In this document: in pieces, positions 8,786-18,872 of the stretch
Layout of the letters: each line of letters opens with the position of its first letter
Position numbering within the stretch: the stretch's first letter is position 1
Assembly (NCBI GenBank): GCA_030680855.1
Contig: JAUXUN010000074.1
Coordinates: 1-64,000, forward strand
Source: Aestuariivirga sp.
Lineage (GTDB): Bacteria; Pseudomonadota; Alphaproteobacteria; Rhizobiales; Aestuariivirgaceae
Length of the DNA stretch: 64,000 nt
Reading direction: 5' to 3'
Program-made: the position numbers and the translations under genes
Notes under the pieces: model-generated
Seen by the model: only the letters and a program-made list of their open reading frames with translations
Told to the model about the DNA's origin: nothing
Databases searched by the model: none

Positions 8786-9612
8786 CAACGCCGTGCATTA
8801 TTACGGTTGCCATAACCGGTTCGGTGCCGCGCAAGGAGCATAACCCGGCGGTGCCGATCACCATCAGCGAGCAGGTGGACTCCACCCGCGCCGCCTTTGA
8901 AGCGGGCGCCAGCATCGCCCATGTCCATGTGCGCAAAGATGACCAAACGCCGACATCTGATCCGGAACGCTTCGCAGCATTACTTGCGGGGCTTCGGAAA
9001 ACCTGCCCGGGCTTGATAGTTCAGTTTTCCACCGGCGGGCGCTCGGGCAAGGGCTCCGAGCGGGGCGGCATGCTGCATCTCGGCTGTGACATGGCCTCGC
9101 TGGCCACGGGCTCATGCAATTTTCCGACGATCATCTACGAAAATTCTCCGGAGCTTATCGGCGAACTGGCCGCGAAAATGCTGGCGCACAAGGTAAAGCC
9201 GGAGATCGAGGTGTTCGATCTTTCCATGCTTTACCAAGCGCTGCGCCTGGCGGATGAAGGTCTGCTGCAAAAGCCGCTGCATGTGCAGTTCGTCTTTGGA
9301 GTGAAGAATGCCATGCCCGCCATCCGCCCCGCCTTTGATTTCATGGTGGACGAGATCATACGGCTGGCGCCGGAAGCCACCTGGACGGCGGCAGGAATCG
9401 GCAGGCACCAGCTTGAGGTCAACCACTGGTGCCTTGAGCGCGGCGGCCATTGCCGTACGGGTCTCGAAGACAATATCAGGTGGAACGGAACAGAACTTGC
9501 GCCCTCAAACGCGGCGCTGGTCGGGCGCGTGGCCGAACTTTGCCGCACTTACGGCCGTCACCCCGCCAGCGTTGCGGAAGCGCGCAAGCTGCTGTCGCTA
9601 CCGGCCGCTTGA
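8782..9612 (+). CDS. Beta-keto acid cleavage enzyme family protein (BKACE, DUF849)
   Basis: TIM-barrel enzyme of the Kce/BKACE family, which condenses a beta-keto acid with acetyl-CoA and cleaves it to acetoacetate plus an acyl-CoA; the acid differs between members. The 276 residues are the usual length. The N-terminus TTPCIITVAITGSVPRKEHN and the metal-binding HVHVR are typical of the family. The GTG at 8782 overlaps the preceding stop (GTGA) and starts exactly at the conserved N-terminus. An in-frame GTG at 8767 is the alternative. A TRAP transporter follows and may supply the substrate, but which keto acid is used cannot be read from the sequence. Confidence 0.85.
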   Translation: MTTPCIITVAITGSVPRKEHNPAVPITISEQVDSTRAAFEAGASIAHVHVRKDDQTPTSDPERFAALLAGLRKTCPGLIVQFSTGGRSGKGSERGGMLHLGCDMASLATGSCNFPTIIYENSPELIGELAAKMLAHKVKPEIEVFDLSMLYQALRLADEGLLQKPLHVQFVFGVKNAMPAIRPAFDFMVDEIIRLAPEATWTAAGIGRHQLEVNHWCLERGGHCRTGLEDNIRWNGTELAPSNAALVGRVAELCRTYGRHPASVAEARKLLSLPAA

Positions 9613-9695
9613 CCAATTGCCGTGACTTGTAAACTCATCTAGGGTTCCCGACAAAACCATCCCGGCTAACGGGAGGCTTGTGGAGGGGAGGAATT

Positions 9696-10208
9696 GTGAA
9701 AGGACTTTTACGGGTCAGCGGCGGTATTGACCGCCTGACAGTATTCATTGGCAGGCAGGTACGCTGGCTCATCCTGGCGGCAGTTCTGGTCAGTGCGACC
9801 AACGCCATCGTCCGCAAGACTTTCGACACCAGCTCCAATGCCTGGCTGGAATTGCAGGGTGCCCTTTTTGGCGCCGTGTTCATGTTTGCAGCCGCATATG
9901 TCCTGCAGAAAAACGGGCATGTGCGTATTGACGCCCTTTCCAGCCATCTTTCCAAACGCACCCGAGACTGGATAGACTTGTTTGGCCATGTGGTTTTTCT
10001 CCTGCCATTTTGCCTTCTCATGGTCTGGCTTGGCGTTCCCTATTTCTGGGAATCGCTGAGTGAGGGGGAGAACTCAAGCAACGCGGGCGGCCTGGTGGTC
10101 TGGCCGGTCAAGTTCTTCATCCTTGGCGGCTTCGCCCTGCTATTGGCGCAAGCGATTTCTGAGATCATCAAGCGCTGGGCGGTGATCAAGGGCCTCCATG
10201 ATGATTGA
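9696..10208 (+). CDS. TRAP transporter small permease (DctQ type)
   Basis: Small membrane subunit of a tripartite ATP-independent periplasmic transporter, 170 residues with four hydrophobic segments (first about LVSATNAIV preceded by RWLILAAV). The GTG at 9696 has a very strong GGAGGGGAGG just upstream. A TTG at 9678 lies inside that ribosome site and was rejected. The stop overlaps the start of the large permease by about 10 nt. The length and LGVPYFWESLSEGENSSNAGGL resemble the small subunits of alpha-keto acid/TakQ-type systems. Confidence 0.85.
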   Translation: MKGLLRVSGGIDRLTVFIGRQVRWLILAAVLVSATNAIVRKTFDTSSNAWLELQGALFGAVFMFAAAYVLQKNGHVRIDALSSHLSKRTRDWIDLFGHVVFLLPFCLLMVWLGVPYFWESLSEGENSSNAGGLVVWPVKFFILGGFALLLAQAISEIIKRWAVIKGLHDD

Positions 10209-11811
10209 GCTTATCGCCCACAATCTCGCGCCGATCATGTTTGCGTCGCTGGTGTTGTTCCTGCTGCTGGGTTACCCGGTGGCCTTTTCGCTGGCGGCAA
10301 ACGGCCTGATATTCTTTGTCGTGGGGGTTGAACTTGCGCCATACTCGCAATCGATCACGCTGGACTGGCCGCTTCTCGGACTCACCATCGGGCGCATTCT
10401 TGACGTCATGCGCAACGATACGCTGCTGGCCATTCCGTTTTTTACGCTGATGGGCATCGTGCTGGAAAAATCCGGCATGGCGGAGGACCTGCTGGACACG
10501 GCCGGCCAGCTTTTCGGACCGATTCGTGGCGGACTCGCCTATGCCGTCATTCTGGTCGGGGCGCTGCTGGCGGCGACAACCGGCGTGGTGGCTGCTTCGG
10601 TCATTGCAATGGGACTTATCTCCATGCCGATCATGTTGCGCTATGGCTATGAGCGTTCACTGGCTTCAGGCGTCATTACGGCATCGGGCACGCTGGCGCA
10701 GATTATTCCGCCGTCCCTAGTGCTGATCGTGCTTGCCGATCAACTGGGCGTATCGGTCGGCCCCATGTATGCCGGCGCCATGCTGCCGGGCCTTTTGATA
10801 GTGGGGCTTTTCTGCCTCTATATTTTTGGCGTAACAATCGTGCGTCCTTCATATGCACCAGCGCTTCCCATTGAGGCCCGCACCCTAGGCAGCGGTTTCG
10901 CCTCGCTTTTTGCCGTGCTTCTGGTGAGCGTGGCTGCAGGTGTTCTCGGCTGGTGGCTGCTTCAGGGCCAGGTTGCGAGGGGTGCCGGCATATGGGGTGC
11001 GGCCATTGCAGCAACGATTGCTTACGGGATGGCATTGATCGACAAGCACTTGAAATCTGAATATCTCTCACACCTGGCCCAGCAAGTGATTATCGTTCTC
11101 ATTCCGCCGCTGGCGCTGATCTTCCTGGTTCTGGGGACAATCTTTTTGGGCATTGCGACGGCCACCGAGGGCGGTGCCATGGGAGCCACGGGCGCACTGC
11201 TGATGGCCTGGTTCAAGGGCCGCTTGCCCTACAGGATACTGAGCGATGCGCTTGACGGCGCAACGCGGCTCGCCTGTTTCGTCATGTTCATCCTCATCGG
11301 GTCGCGGGTTTTTTCCCTCACCTTCTACGGCGTCAACGGCCATATCTGGGTTGAGGAACTGATGACGGGCATTCCCGGCGGGGTTTGGGGATTTCTTATT
11401 GCCGTTAACGCGCTGGTGTTCGTGCTCGGCTGTTTCATCGATTTCTTTGAGATTGCCTTCATTGTCATTCCGCTGCTGGCGCCCGTTGCACAAAAATTGG
11501 GCATCGATCTGGTGTGGTTCGGCATCATCATTGGCATGAACATGCAAACCAGCTTCCTAACGCCACCCTTTGGCTTTGCGCTGTTCTACATGCGCTCCGT
11601 GGCGCCCAATGGCCCGTGGGTTGACAAGCCCACCGGCCGGACGATTGCCGGCGTCACGACAGCGCAAATCTATCGCGGCGGCATAGCCTTCATCATCCTG
11701 CAAGTCATCATGATAGCCATTGTAGTCGCCTTCCCCTGGCTCTCGATTGGCGAGGGCGAGATAAAGGTGGATACGGACAAGATCGAGATTACCCTGCCGT
11801 CACTGGACTGA
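10198..11811 (+). CDS. TRAP transporter large permease (DctM type)
   Basis: Large membrane subunit of the same TRAP transporter, 537 residues with about 13-15 hydrophobic segments. The N-terminal part carries AIPFFTLMGIVLEKSGMAED and the C-terminal half GMNMQTSFLTPPFGFALFY, both family hallmarks. It is longer than typical DctM (about 430 residues) because of an extra hydrophobic insert in the middle, as in the TakM/mannitol-type large subunits. Two ATG codons in tandem (10198, 10201) could start it. The periplasmic binding protein gene is not downstream on this strand; it lies convergent at 11866-12963. Confidence 0.88.
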   Translation: MMIELIAHNLAPIMFASLVLFLLLGYPVAFSLAANGLIFFVVGVELAPYSQSITLDWPLLGLTIGRILDVMRNDTLLAIPFFTLMGIVLEKSGMAEDLLDTAGQLFGPIRGGLAYAVILVGALLAATTGVVAASVIAMGLISMPIMLRYGYERSLASGVITASGTLAQIIPPSLVLIVLADQLGVSVGPMYAGAMLPGLLIVGLFCLYIFGVTIVRPSYAPALPIEARTLGSGFASLFAVLLVSVAAGVLGWWLLQGQVARGAGIWGAAIAATIAYGMALIDKHLKSEYLSHLAQQVIIVLIPPLALIFLVLGTIFLGIATATEGGAMGATGALLMAWFKGRLPYRILSDALDGATRLACFVMFILIGSRVFSLTFYGVNGHIWVEELMTGIPGGVWGFLIAVNALVFVLGCFIDFFEIAFIVIPLLAPVAQKLGIDLVWFGIIIGMNMQTSFLTPPFGFALFYMRSVAPNGPWVDKPTGRTIAGVTTAQIYRGGIAFIILQVIMIAIVVAFPWLSIGEGEIKVDTDKIEITLPSLD

Positions 11812-11822
11812 TACCAATGGAA

Positions 11823-11843
11823 AGGGGGCCGAAACGGCCCCCT
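11823..11843. terminator. Perfect 9-bp hairpin between convergent TRAP genes
   Basis: The arms 11823-11831 and 11835-11843 are exact reverse complements around a 3-nt loop, and G+C-rich. The element lies between two convergent stops 54 bp apart, as expected for a bidirectional terminator. There is no good T run on either side, so intrinsic termination may be weak. Confidence 0.6.
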
Positions 11844-11865
11844 CACGGCTCGATGGACGGACAGA

Positions 11866-12987
<1,122 letters not shown>

Positions 12988-13097
12988 TTATCGATTTGCA
13001 GTTCGAAGAAGCCTAACCGAAGATTTCCGCGAGAGCAAATGCTGGGAATCGCCCGACCGGAAAGGCCGGAATTCAGCGCCTTCCCCCCATCCGGAAG

Positions 13098-13119
13098 ATT
13101 AATACGTGTACGGATTAAT
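13098..13119. promoter_or_regulatory. 22-bp interrupted palindrome, operator candidate
   Basis: The sequence has the form ATTAAT-N-CGT-NN-ACG-N-ATTAAT with 18 of 22 bases symmetric. It lies in the 262-bp divergent gap between the TRAP receptor gene and the SUMF1-domain gene, 135 bp from the first start and 107 bp from the second. The symmetry suggests a dimeric regulator. No regulator gene is adjacent, and the rest of the gap shows nothing clear. Confidence 0.45.
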
Positions 13120-13225
13120 TTTTATTTTGAAAAATGGTTAATGACAACTGAGGCGGCCGGGTCACAATTACGCCGCATTGAAGCCCAATATTTTTCCACG
13201 GGACGAGCGACAGAAATAGCTGGGG

Positions 13226-14770
13226 GTGGCACCTCGGTTCAACATTGCGGTTGATGATTTGTCTGCTCCACAAACGGATATACCTTTGCCTTTTGCGCCG
13301 CGTGCGCAGCGGATAAGGAATGCGCAGGCCACACGTGCCGAGCGTTTACGGCGGCGGAAATTCCGGCGCAATCTCTTCACATTCATCGTTTCCCAGCTGG
13401 TGATTGCCGGCGTGGCCTTTGTCGGCGTGCGTGATTACATGTCGGACGGCTATCTCAAGCACGCGGTTGCGGATATCTGGAAACAGGTTGCAAATGCGGT
13501 TCCGGAAAGCAAGGCTGAGCCGGGCGTCACCATCGCGGTTCAGCCTCCGCCTGTGCTTGATGCGGCGGCCAGTGAAGAAACCGCGGCGGTCCAGCAATCC
13601 TCCCCTGAAACTGAAACGGCGCTTGCGTCCGCACTGCTTGAACCTGAGGAGCAACCGGATGAGCAAATCACATCTGCCGCTGAACCTCAGTCTGAACTTC
13701 AGCGGGAGGTGCAGGCCGCGCCCGCCGATGTTGAACCAGAATCCGCGCCCCAGGCAGAAGTGGCGGCAGCTGCTGAACCAGAGCCAGAGCCAGAACCACA
13801 GCCTCAGCCCACCGTGCCAGTTGCAGCTCCCGAGCCCGCGCCAGTGGCACAACAAGTGGCAGTGGCGGCCGTGCCCGTTCCCGATCTCACAACGCTGAAA
13901 AATGCCCCCTCGGTGATCGAACAGCCGGGCTTTGCTAATTCGCAGCAGAAGGAAGGGATGATTTTCCGGGACTGCGATGTGTGCCCCGAGCTTGTCTCGA
14001 TTGCGCCGGGAGAGTTCATGGTTGGCCCGGAAGGCCGCGGCACGGCGCAGCAGGCGATTACAGCCGTTGACGCAAAGAAGGTGGTTGTCGACAAGCCCTT
14101 CGCCATCGGGCGTTATGAAATCACCTTTGATGACTGGCAGCATTGTGTTGAGGGGGGTGGCTGCAAGGTTTCGCCAGCCGATGATGGCTGGGGACGCGGG
14201 CGCCATCCGGTGATCCATGTGTCCTACAATGACATCAGTCAGCAATACCTGCCGTGGCTGTCGAAAGTTACAGGCTTCACTTACCGGCTGCCGACCGAAG
14301 CGGAATGGGAACTGGCCTCGCAGGGCGGCAACAAGTCGAGCCGCGGCGGAATCACCGAGGTTGGCAGCAATGTGCAGCTTGCCTGTTCCTACGGAAACTC
14401 CTCCGACGTGGCGGGCAAAATGCGGGAGACCATCTGGGCCGGCGCTGCCTGCAATGACGGTTTTCTCTATACCGCGCCGGCAGGTTCGCTGAGCCCTAAC
14501 TCACTTGGCATTTACGACATGCACGGCAATGTCTGGGAATGGGTGTCCGATTGCTGGCGCGCCACCTATGACACCGAGGAAACGGCCAATACTGAAACCT
14601 GCAAGTACCATGTCTTGCGGGGCGGTTCCTGGGCCAGCGAATTCCGCTTCCTGCCGGATGGCGTATGGATTGGCGATGCGGTTGCCTACCGCGCAGCCGT
14701 GCGGGGCTGGGAAACATCGGTCAAGGCCCGCAATTCCATCGGGTTCCGCGTAGCCAGGTCGCAGCCGTGA
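13226..14770 (+). CDS. Membrane-anchored SUMF1/FGE-sulfatase-domain protein
   Basis: 514 residues in three parts. A basic cytoplasmic N-terminus (RAERLRRRKFRRN) leads into one membrane segment at about 50-68. A Pro/Glu/Ala-rich spacer spans about 95-225 and includes a PEPEPEPQPQP run. A C-terminal formylglycine-generating-enzyme-like domain covers about 255-512, with IGRYEITFDDW, YRLPTEAEWELA, YDMHGNVWEWVSDCW and HVLRGGSWASE. The Cys pair of active FGE is not seen after RGGSW, so this is probably a binding or structural version of the fold. The orientation places the domain in the periplasm, held away by the spacer. The start is GTG. It probably shares a transcript with the peptidoglycan-binding/PotD-like gene 38 bp downstream. 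Confidence 0.8.
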   Translation: MAPRFNIAVDDLSAPQTDIPLPFAPRAQRIRNAQATRAERLRRRKFRRNLFTFIVSQLVIAGVAFVGVRDYMSDGYLKHAVADIWKQVANAVPESKAEPGVTIAVQPPPVLDAAASEETAAVQQSSPETETALASALLEPEEQPDEQITSAAEPQSELQREVQAAPADVEPESAPQAEVAAAAEPEPEPEPQPQPTVPVAAPEPAPVAQQVAVAAVPVPDLTTLKNAPSVIEQPGFANSQQKEGMIFRDCDVCPELVSIAPGEFMVGPEGRGTAQQAITAVDAKKVVVDKPFAIGRYEITFDDWQHCVEGGGCKVSPADDGWGRGRHPVIHVSYNDISQQYLPWLSKVTGFTYRLPTEAEWELASQGGNKSSRGGITEVGSNVQLACSYGNSSDVAGKMRETIWAGAACNDGFLYTAPAGSLSPNSLGIYDMHGNVWEWVSDCWRATYDTEETANTETCKYHVLRGGSWASEFRFLPDGVWIGDAVAYRAAVRGWETSVKARNSIGFRVARSQP

Positions 14771-14808
14771 ACTAAAATAATCCGACATAAAAAGGGGAGT
14801 CCGTCACC

Positions 14809-16425
14809 GTGAAGAAACGCTTTGCCATATCTCTATCACTAGCCTGCGCTGTTGCCCTGTCTGTTGCAGGCGCAGTACCGCTCTACGCACAGGGCATGAT
14901 TTCCGCCCCGTCGACGGAAACCGACCTGGCGGATGCGGGCCTAGACGGCCTTGCAAATCTCGGCGCCCAGGAAGTATCCACCATCCAGCGCCTTTTGCGG
15001 CGGCTGGGCCATCTTAAGCCGGAAAACCTGACCCGCCAGATGGATGCCGCCACGACAACGGCCCTTGTCACCCATCTTCAGGCGACGAACACCCCGGCCG
15101 ATGGCATGACATCTGAAAAAATCATGCGTTCGCTGTTTACCGCTGCCTGGATCAAGGAAGGCTGGGCCACGGGAAGTGCCGATGGCCAAAGCCTCGTGGT
15201 GGAGCCCGCCGAAGTGCGCCAGGCCCAGGATGCGCTGAAGAAGCTCAACTATGCGCCGGGGCCATCGGACGGCGTGTTCGGGCCCGCCACGCTTTCGGCA
15301 ATCGAAGTTTTCCAGGAAGACAACGGAATGAACGTTACGGGCCTGCTCACCCGCAACACTTTTCAAAACGTCATCCGGGCCCTGAACTTTGTCGACAAGA
15401 AGCCGCTGAGCACAGTGCACATGTTTAACTGGGCCGACTATATCAACCCGGCGTCGCTGGATAATTTCGAGAAGGAAACCAATATCCGGATCGTGCATGA
15501 AGTGTTCACCAACTCGACGGAAACCAAAGACCTCCTGCATCAGGGCTCAGACAGATATGATGTGATGATCCAGGCCGGGGCGCAGATGCGCCAGGTGCTG
15601 GAAGAGCAGAGTGCGGTCGAAACGCTTGACCGGGCGAAAATTCCCAACGCGGAATTTCTAGACCCGGCAGCCCTCGCCTATACGGATATTCTTGATCCCA
15701 ACAATTCCCATTCGGTGCCTTACATGTGGGGCACGGTCGGGCTTGGCGTGAACAAGGAAAAGGTGCGGGCAATCCGGCCCGATGCACCGCTCAACAGCCT
15801 GAGCCTCATTCTCGACCCGGCGATTGCCGCCGATGTCTCGAAATGCGGTATTGCGATGGTCGATGAACCGATTGACGTCATCCCGGCCTTCGTTGCCTAT
15901 CTGGGCGGCGACATGAAGAACATCGGCATCACCGACCTGGAAGCAGTTGAAGTCGCTCTTGCTCGGGTTTCCGATTACATCAAGGTTGTTTCGGTCGACA
16001 GCTACATCAACAGCCTGTCCGAGGGGAAATATTGCGTGGTCTGGGGTTATTCGGGCGCCATATTTTATGCGCGCGACCTGGCCAAGGCGAATGGCAAGGG
16101 GACAATTGTGTACAATGTTCCCAAGGAAGGCAGCCAGCTCTGGTTTGATCTGTTCATCATCCCCAACAATTCGCAGAATAAGGACGGGGCCTATCAGCTG
16201 CTCAATTACATGCTTAAGCCCGAAGTGGCCGCAGCCAACACCAATTTTCTGCAATATGCCAATCCGATCCTGACCTCGGCCCCCTACATCGAGCCGAAGC
16301 TGCTGAGCGATCCGGGGCTTTATCCGCCGAAAAGCGTGTTGAAGCGGCTTGCGGTGCAGCCGCCCATGGCTGCGAATGTTGAAGCCGAGCTCAAGCGGAT
16401 CTGGTCCAAGCTGAGCAAGGAATAG
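14809..16425 (+). CDS. Peptidoglycan-binding domain fused to PotD/PotF-like solute-binding protein
   Basis: 538 residues. A Sec signal peptide ends near PLYAQG. Two peptidoglycan-binding type 1 repeats follow, about 50-110 and 135-190 (for example PSDGVFGPATLSAIEVFQED). From about residue 200 on the protein is a polyamine-type extracellular binding protein: MFNWADYINPASLDNFEKET matches the start of mature PotF/PotD, and YMWGTVGLGVNKEKV is typical of the group. No polyamine permease or ATPase gene lies near. This suggests a wall-tethered receptor that senses or buffers a cationic amine rather than importing it. It sits directly before tdm, so a methylated amine or polyamine ligand is an inference worth testing. 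Confidence 0.82.
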   Translation: MKKRFAISLSLACAVALSVAGAVPLYAQGMISAPSTETDLADAGLDGLANLGAQEVSTIQRLLRRLGHLKPENLTRQMDAATTTALVTHLQATNTPADGMTSEKIMRSLFTAAWIKEGWATGSADGQSLVVEPAEVRQAQDALKKLNYAPGPSDGVFGPATLSAIEVFQEDNGMNVTGLLTRNTFQNVIRALNFVDKKPLSTVHMFNWADYINPASLDNFEKETNIRIVHEVFTNSTETKDLLHQGSDRYDVMIQAGAQMRQVLEEQSAVETLDRAKIPNAEFLDPAALAYTDILDPNNSHSVPYMWGTVGLGVNKEKVRAIRPDAPLNSLSLILDPAIAADVSKCGIAMVDEPIDVIPAFVAYLGGDMKNIGITDLEAVEVALARVSDYIKVVSVDSYINSLSEGKYCVVWGYSGAIFYARDLAKANGKGTIVYNVPKEGSQLWFDLFIIPNNSQNKDGAYQLLNYMLKPEVAAANTNFLQYANPILTSAPYIEPKLLSDPGLYPPKSVLKRLAVQPPMAANVEAELKRIWSKLSKE

Positions 16426-16462
16426 CTATTCCGGTGCTTTGAGCCTGCGTGGCGGTATATCG

Positions 16463-16513
16463 ACCATCCGGAGGAACTGTGCGATATTGACAGTTCAATT
16501 CCCTCCGGATGGT
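16463..16513 (+). promoter_or_regulatory. Nested inverted repeat over the tdm translation start
   Basis: Perfect 12-bp outer arms (16463-16474 and 16502-16513) enclose perfect 6-bp inner arms (16475-16480 and 16490-16495). The right outer arm contains the ATG at 16509-16511. In RNA this would put the first possible start codon in a stem; in DNA it is a good operator for a dimeric protein. It could also help end the transcript of the preceding gene, but no T run follows. Confidence 0.55.
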
Positions 16514-18872
16514 GACTTATTATCCCATGCTTTCAACTGCGCCGCAGCCCAGCCTTATCTATCGCCCCGGTATCAGGACGTTGGCTCCCGGGGTTGAGCG
16601 TTACTGTGTGCGGGGCGCAGGCTCGACAGTTGTTGTGGTCAAGGCGGGCGATGTTGTCGTTTTGACCGACATTGAGGGCGGGCAAGCCTGCGAAATGGCT
16701 TTTTGCGATGATGCGGGGCGATTTGATGCGTCGGCAATCGGCGCGCGCGCCACCAGCCATGGCGAAGGGTTGAAAGCTCTGCTTGCAGAAGACTCTGAAA
16801 ACACGCGGCGCACGAAATCAGCGCTGCAGCGCCGCAACGTTGACCTGGGCAAGGCTGAGACTGTGCGCATCTTTGGGGAAGGCTCGCGGCCCGGCGCCAG
16901 CGCCGAATTCAAAGTCGCGCGCGATGGGGTTCTTATCGTTGCCGCACCTGGGGCTGCCATGGCGCCGGAAAACCAGGATACGGCCACGGATATCGAGTTA
17001 CGCATTACCCGCAGCGGCGGAGCCGCCGGGCGCGACAGTGTTCTGCCGGAGCCACTCGCCGATCCCTTGCAGGATTTCCGCATCAAGGCCGCGACCGCTT
17101 CGGCCTATGTGGTGAAGGCTGGTGAATACATCCAGGTGATCGATGTCTCCGGCCGTCAGTGTACGGATTTTCAGTCCCTGTCGGCGCGCAAGGTTGACAA
17201 GGGGCTTGACCTGGCGCTTGACGCTACTGTGACGCGCACGCTGCTCGGCCGCAGCTATCCTGCCCCCGGCCTTCCGTCCAAATCCTTTGACCTGGAATTC
17301 GAGCCGCTGGTGGAAATCGTGCAGGATACGGTGGGCCGCCATGATGCCTTCGCACTGGCTTGCACCTCACGCCACTACGATGACATGGGCTATCCCGGCC
17401 ATGTGAACTGCACCGAGAATTTCAATCACGCGCTGGCTCCATATGGCGTGCGCCCACGCAAAGGCTGGGAAGCACTGAATTATTTCTACAACACCAATAT
17501 CGACCACCAGAACCAGCTTTATCTCGACGAGCCATGGTCGCGGCCCGGCGACTATGTCCTGATGCGGGCGCTGACCGACCTGGTGTGTGTTTCGTCATCC
17601 TGCCCTGATGACATCGATGCCGCCAATGGCTGGGATCCCACCGATATTCACATCCGTACTTATGCCGCCAAACAGAAATTCTCAAGAGCAGTGGTAACCC
17701 GCATGACTCCCGACGCAGACGCCCAACTCACCAAGGAAACCGCGTTCCATCCGCGCTTCTCGGCCCTGACCCGCAACACCACGGAATACCGGGGCTACTG
17801 GCTGCCGCAGCGCTTCAACAATGAGGGGTCGGTTGAGGAGTATTGGGCCTGCCGCGAGCATGTAACCGTTACGGACCTGTCGCCGCTGCGCAAGTTTGAA
17901 GTGACGGGCCCCGATGCGGAAGCGCTGTTGCAGTATTGCGTTACGCGCGACATCCGCAAGCTGTCGGTGGGGCAGGTGGTTTATACGGCCATGTGTTACG
18001 AAAATGGCGGCATGATCGATGACGGCACGGTGTTCCGCCTGGGCCAGAACAATTTCCGCTGGATTGGCGGTGATGAATTCAGCGGCCAGTGGCTGCGGCA
18101 ACAGGCGGAGAAGATGGGATACAAGGCCTGGGTGCGCTCGTCGACGGACCAACTTCACAACATTGCGGTGCAGGGGCCGAAAAGCCGCGACCTGCTCAAG
18201 GAAATCATCTGGACCTCGCCGGCCCAGCCGGCAATCGGCGAACTGGAGTGGTTTCGCTTTGCCGTGGCGCGCATCGGCCATTTTGAGGGGCCACCCATTG
18301 TTGTGTCGCGTACGGGCTATACGGGTGAATTGGGGTATGAGATTTTCTGCCATCCCAAGGATGCGCTGGCGGTTTTTGATGCGGTGTGGGAAGCGGGCCA
18401 AAAATATGGCCTGAAGCCCATGGGGCTTGAAGCGCTGGATATGGTGCGCATCGAGGCGGGGCTGATCTTCGCCAATTATGAGTTCACGTCGGAGACTGAT
18501 CCTTTTGAAGCGGGCATTGGCTTTACGGTGCCGCTCAAATCCAAGACCGATGATTTCATCGGCAAGCAGGCGCTCATCCAGCGCAAGGAGCATCCGCGCC
18601 ATCGACTTGTTGGCCTTGAAATTGATTCAAATGAGGCCGTGGGCCATGGCGACAGCGTTTATATGGGCCGCGCCAAAATCGGCGTGGTCACCAGTTCAAC
18701 GCGCTCGCCTGTTCTCAGCAAGAATATCTCGCTGGCGCGCGTTGATGCGTTGCACAGCGAGATTGGAACCCTAATCGAGATCGGGAAACTTGACGGCATG
18801 CAGAAGCGCCTTCCCGGGCATATCGTGAAGTTTGCCCATTACGATCCGGAAAAGCTGCGGCCGCGTAGTTAG
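16509..18872 (+). CDS. tdm: Trimethylamine N-oxide demethylase Tdm (DUF1989 + GcvT)
   Basis: 787 residues with the domain order of known TMAO demethylases, which convert TMAO to dimethylamine and formaldehyde and can hand the carbon to tetrahydrofolate. A DUF1989 zinc domain covers about 195-395 with SGRQCTDFQSL, PGHVNCTENFNHAL and LVCVSSSCPDD as candidate Cys ligands. A GcvT aminomethyltransferase region covers about 410-780 with TGYTGELGYEIF and GLEALDMVRIEAG. Residues 40-70 look like a weaker copy of the DUF1989 start. The first ATG lies inside a hairpin and lacks a ribosome site. The ATG at 16527 is an alternative start. It is convergent, with a 4-nt overlap, to the dmm-tmm operon, which makes the substrate and consumes the product. 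Confidence 0.9.
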   Translation: MVTYYPMLSTAPQPSLIYRPGIRTLAPGVERYCVRGAGSTVVVVKAGDVVVLTDIEGGQACEMAFCDDAGRFDASAIGARATSHGEGLKALLAEDSENTRRTKSALQRRNVDLGKAETVRIFGEGSRPGASAEFKVARDGVLIVAAPGAAMAPENQDTATDIELRITRSGGAAGRDSVLPEPLADPLQDFRIKAATASAYVVKAGEYIQVIDVSGRQCTDFQSLSARKVDKGLDLALDATVTRTLLGRSYPAPGLPSKSFDLEFEPLVEIVQDTVGRHDAFALACTSRHYDDMGYPGHVNCTENFNHALAPYGVRPRKGWEALNYFYNTNIDHQNQLYLDEPWSRPGDYVLMRALTDLVCVSSSCPDDIDAANGWDPTDIHIRTYAAKQKFSRAVVTRMTPDADAQLTKETAFHPRFSALTRNTTEYRGYWLPQRFNNEGSVEEYWACREHVTVTDLSPLRKFEVTGPDAEALLQYCVTRDIRKLSVGQVVYTAMCYENGGMIDDGTVFRLGQNNFRWIGGDEFSGQWLRQQAEKMGYKAWVRSSTDQLHNIAVQGPKSRDLLKEIIWTSPAQPAIGELEWFRFAVARIGHFEGPPIVVSRTGYTGELGYEIFCHPKDALAVFDAVWEAGQKYGLKPMGLEALDMVRIEAGLIFANYEFTSETDPFEAGIGFTVPLKSKTDDFIGKQALIQRKEHPRHRLVGLEIDSNEAVGHGDSVYMGRAKIGVVTSSTRSPVLSKNISLARVDALHSEIGTLIEIGKLDGMQKRLPGHIVKFAHYDPEKLRPRS

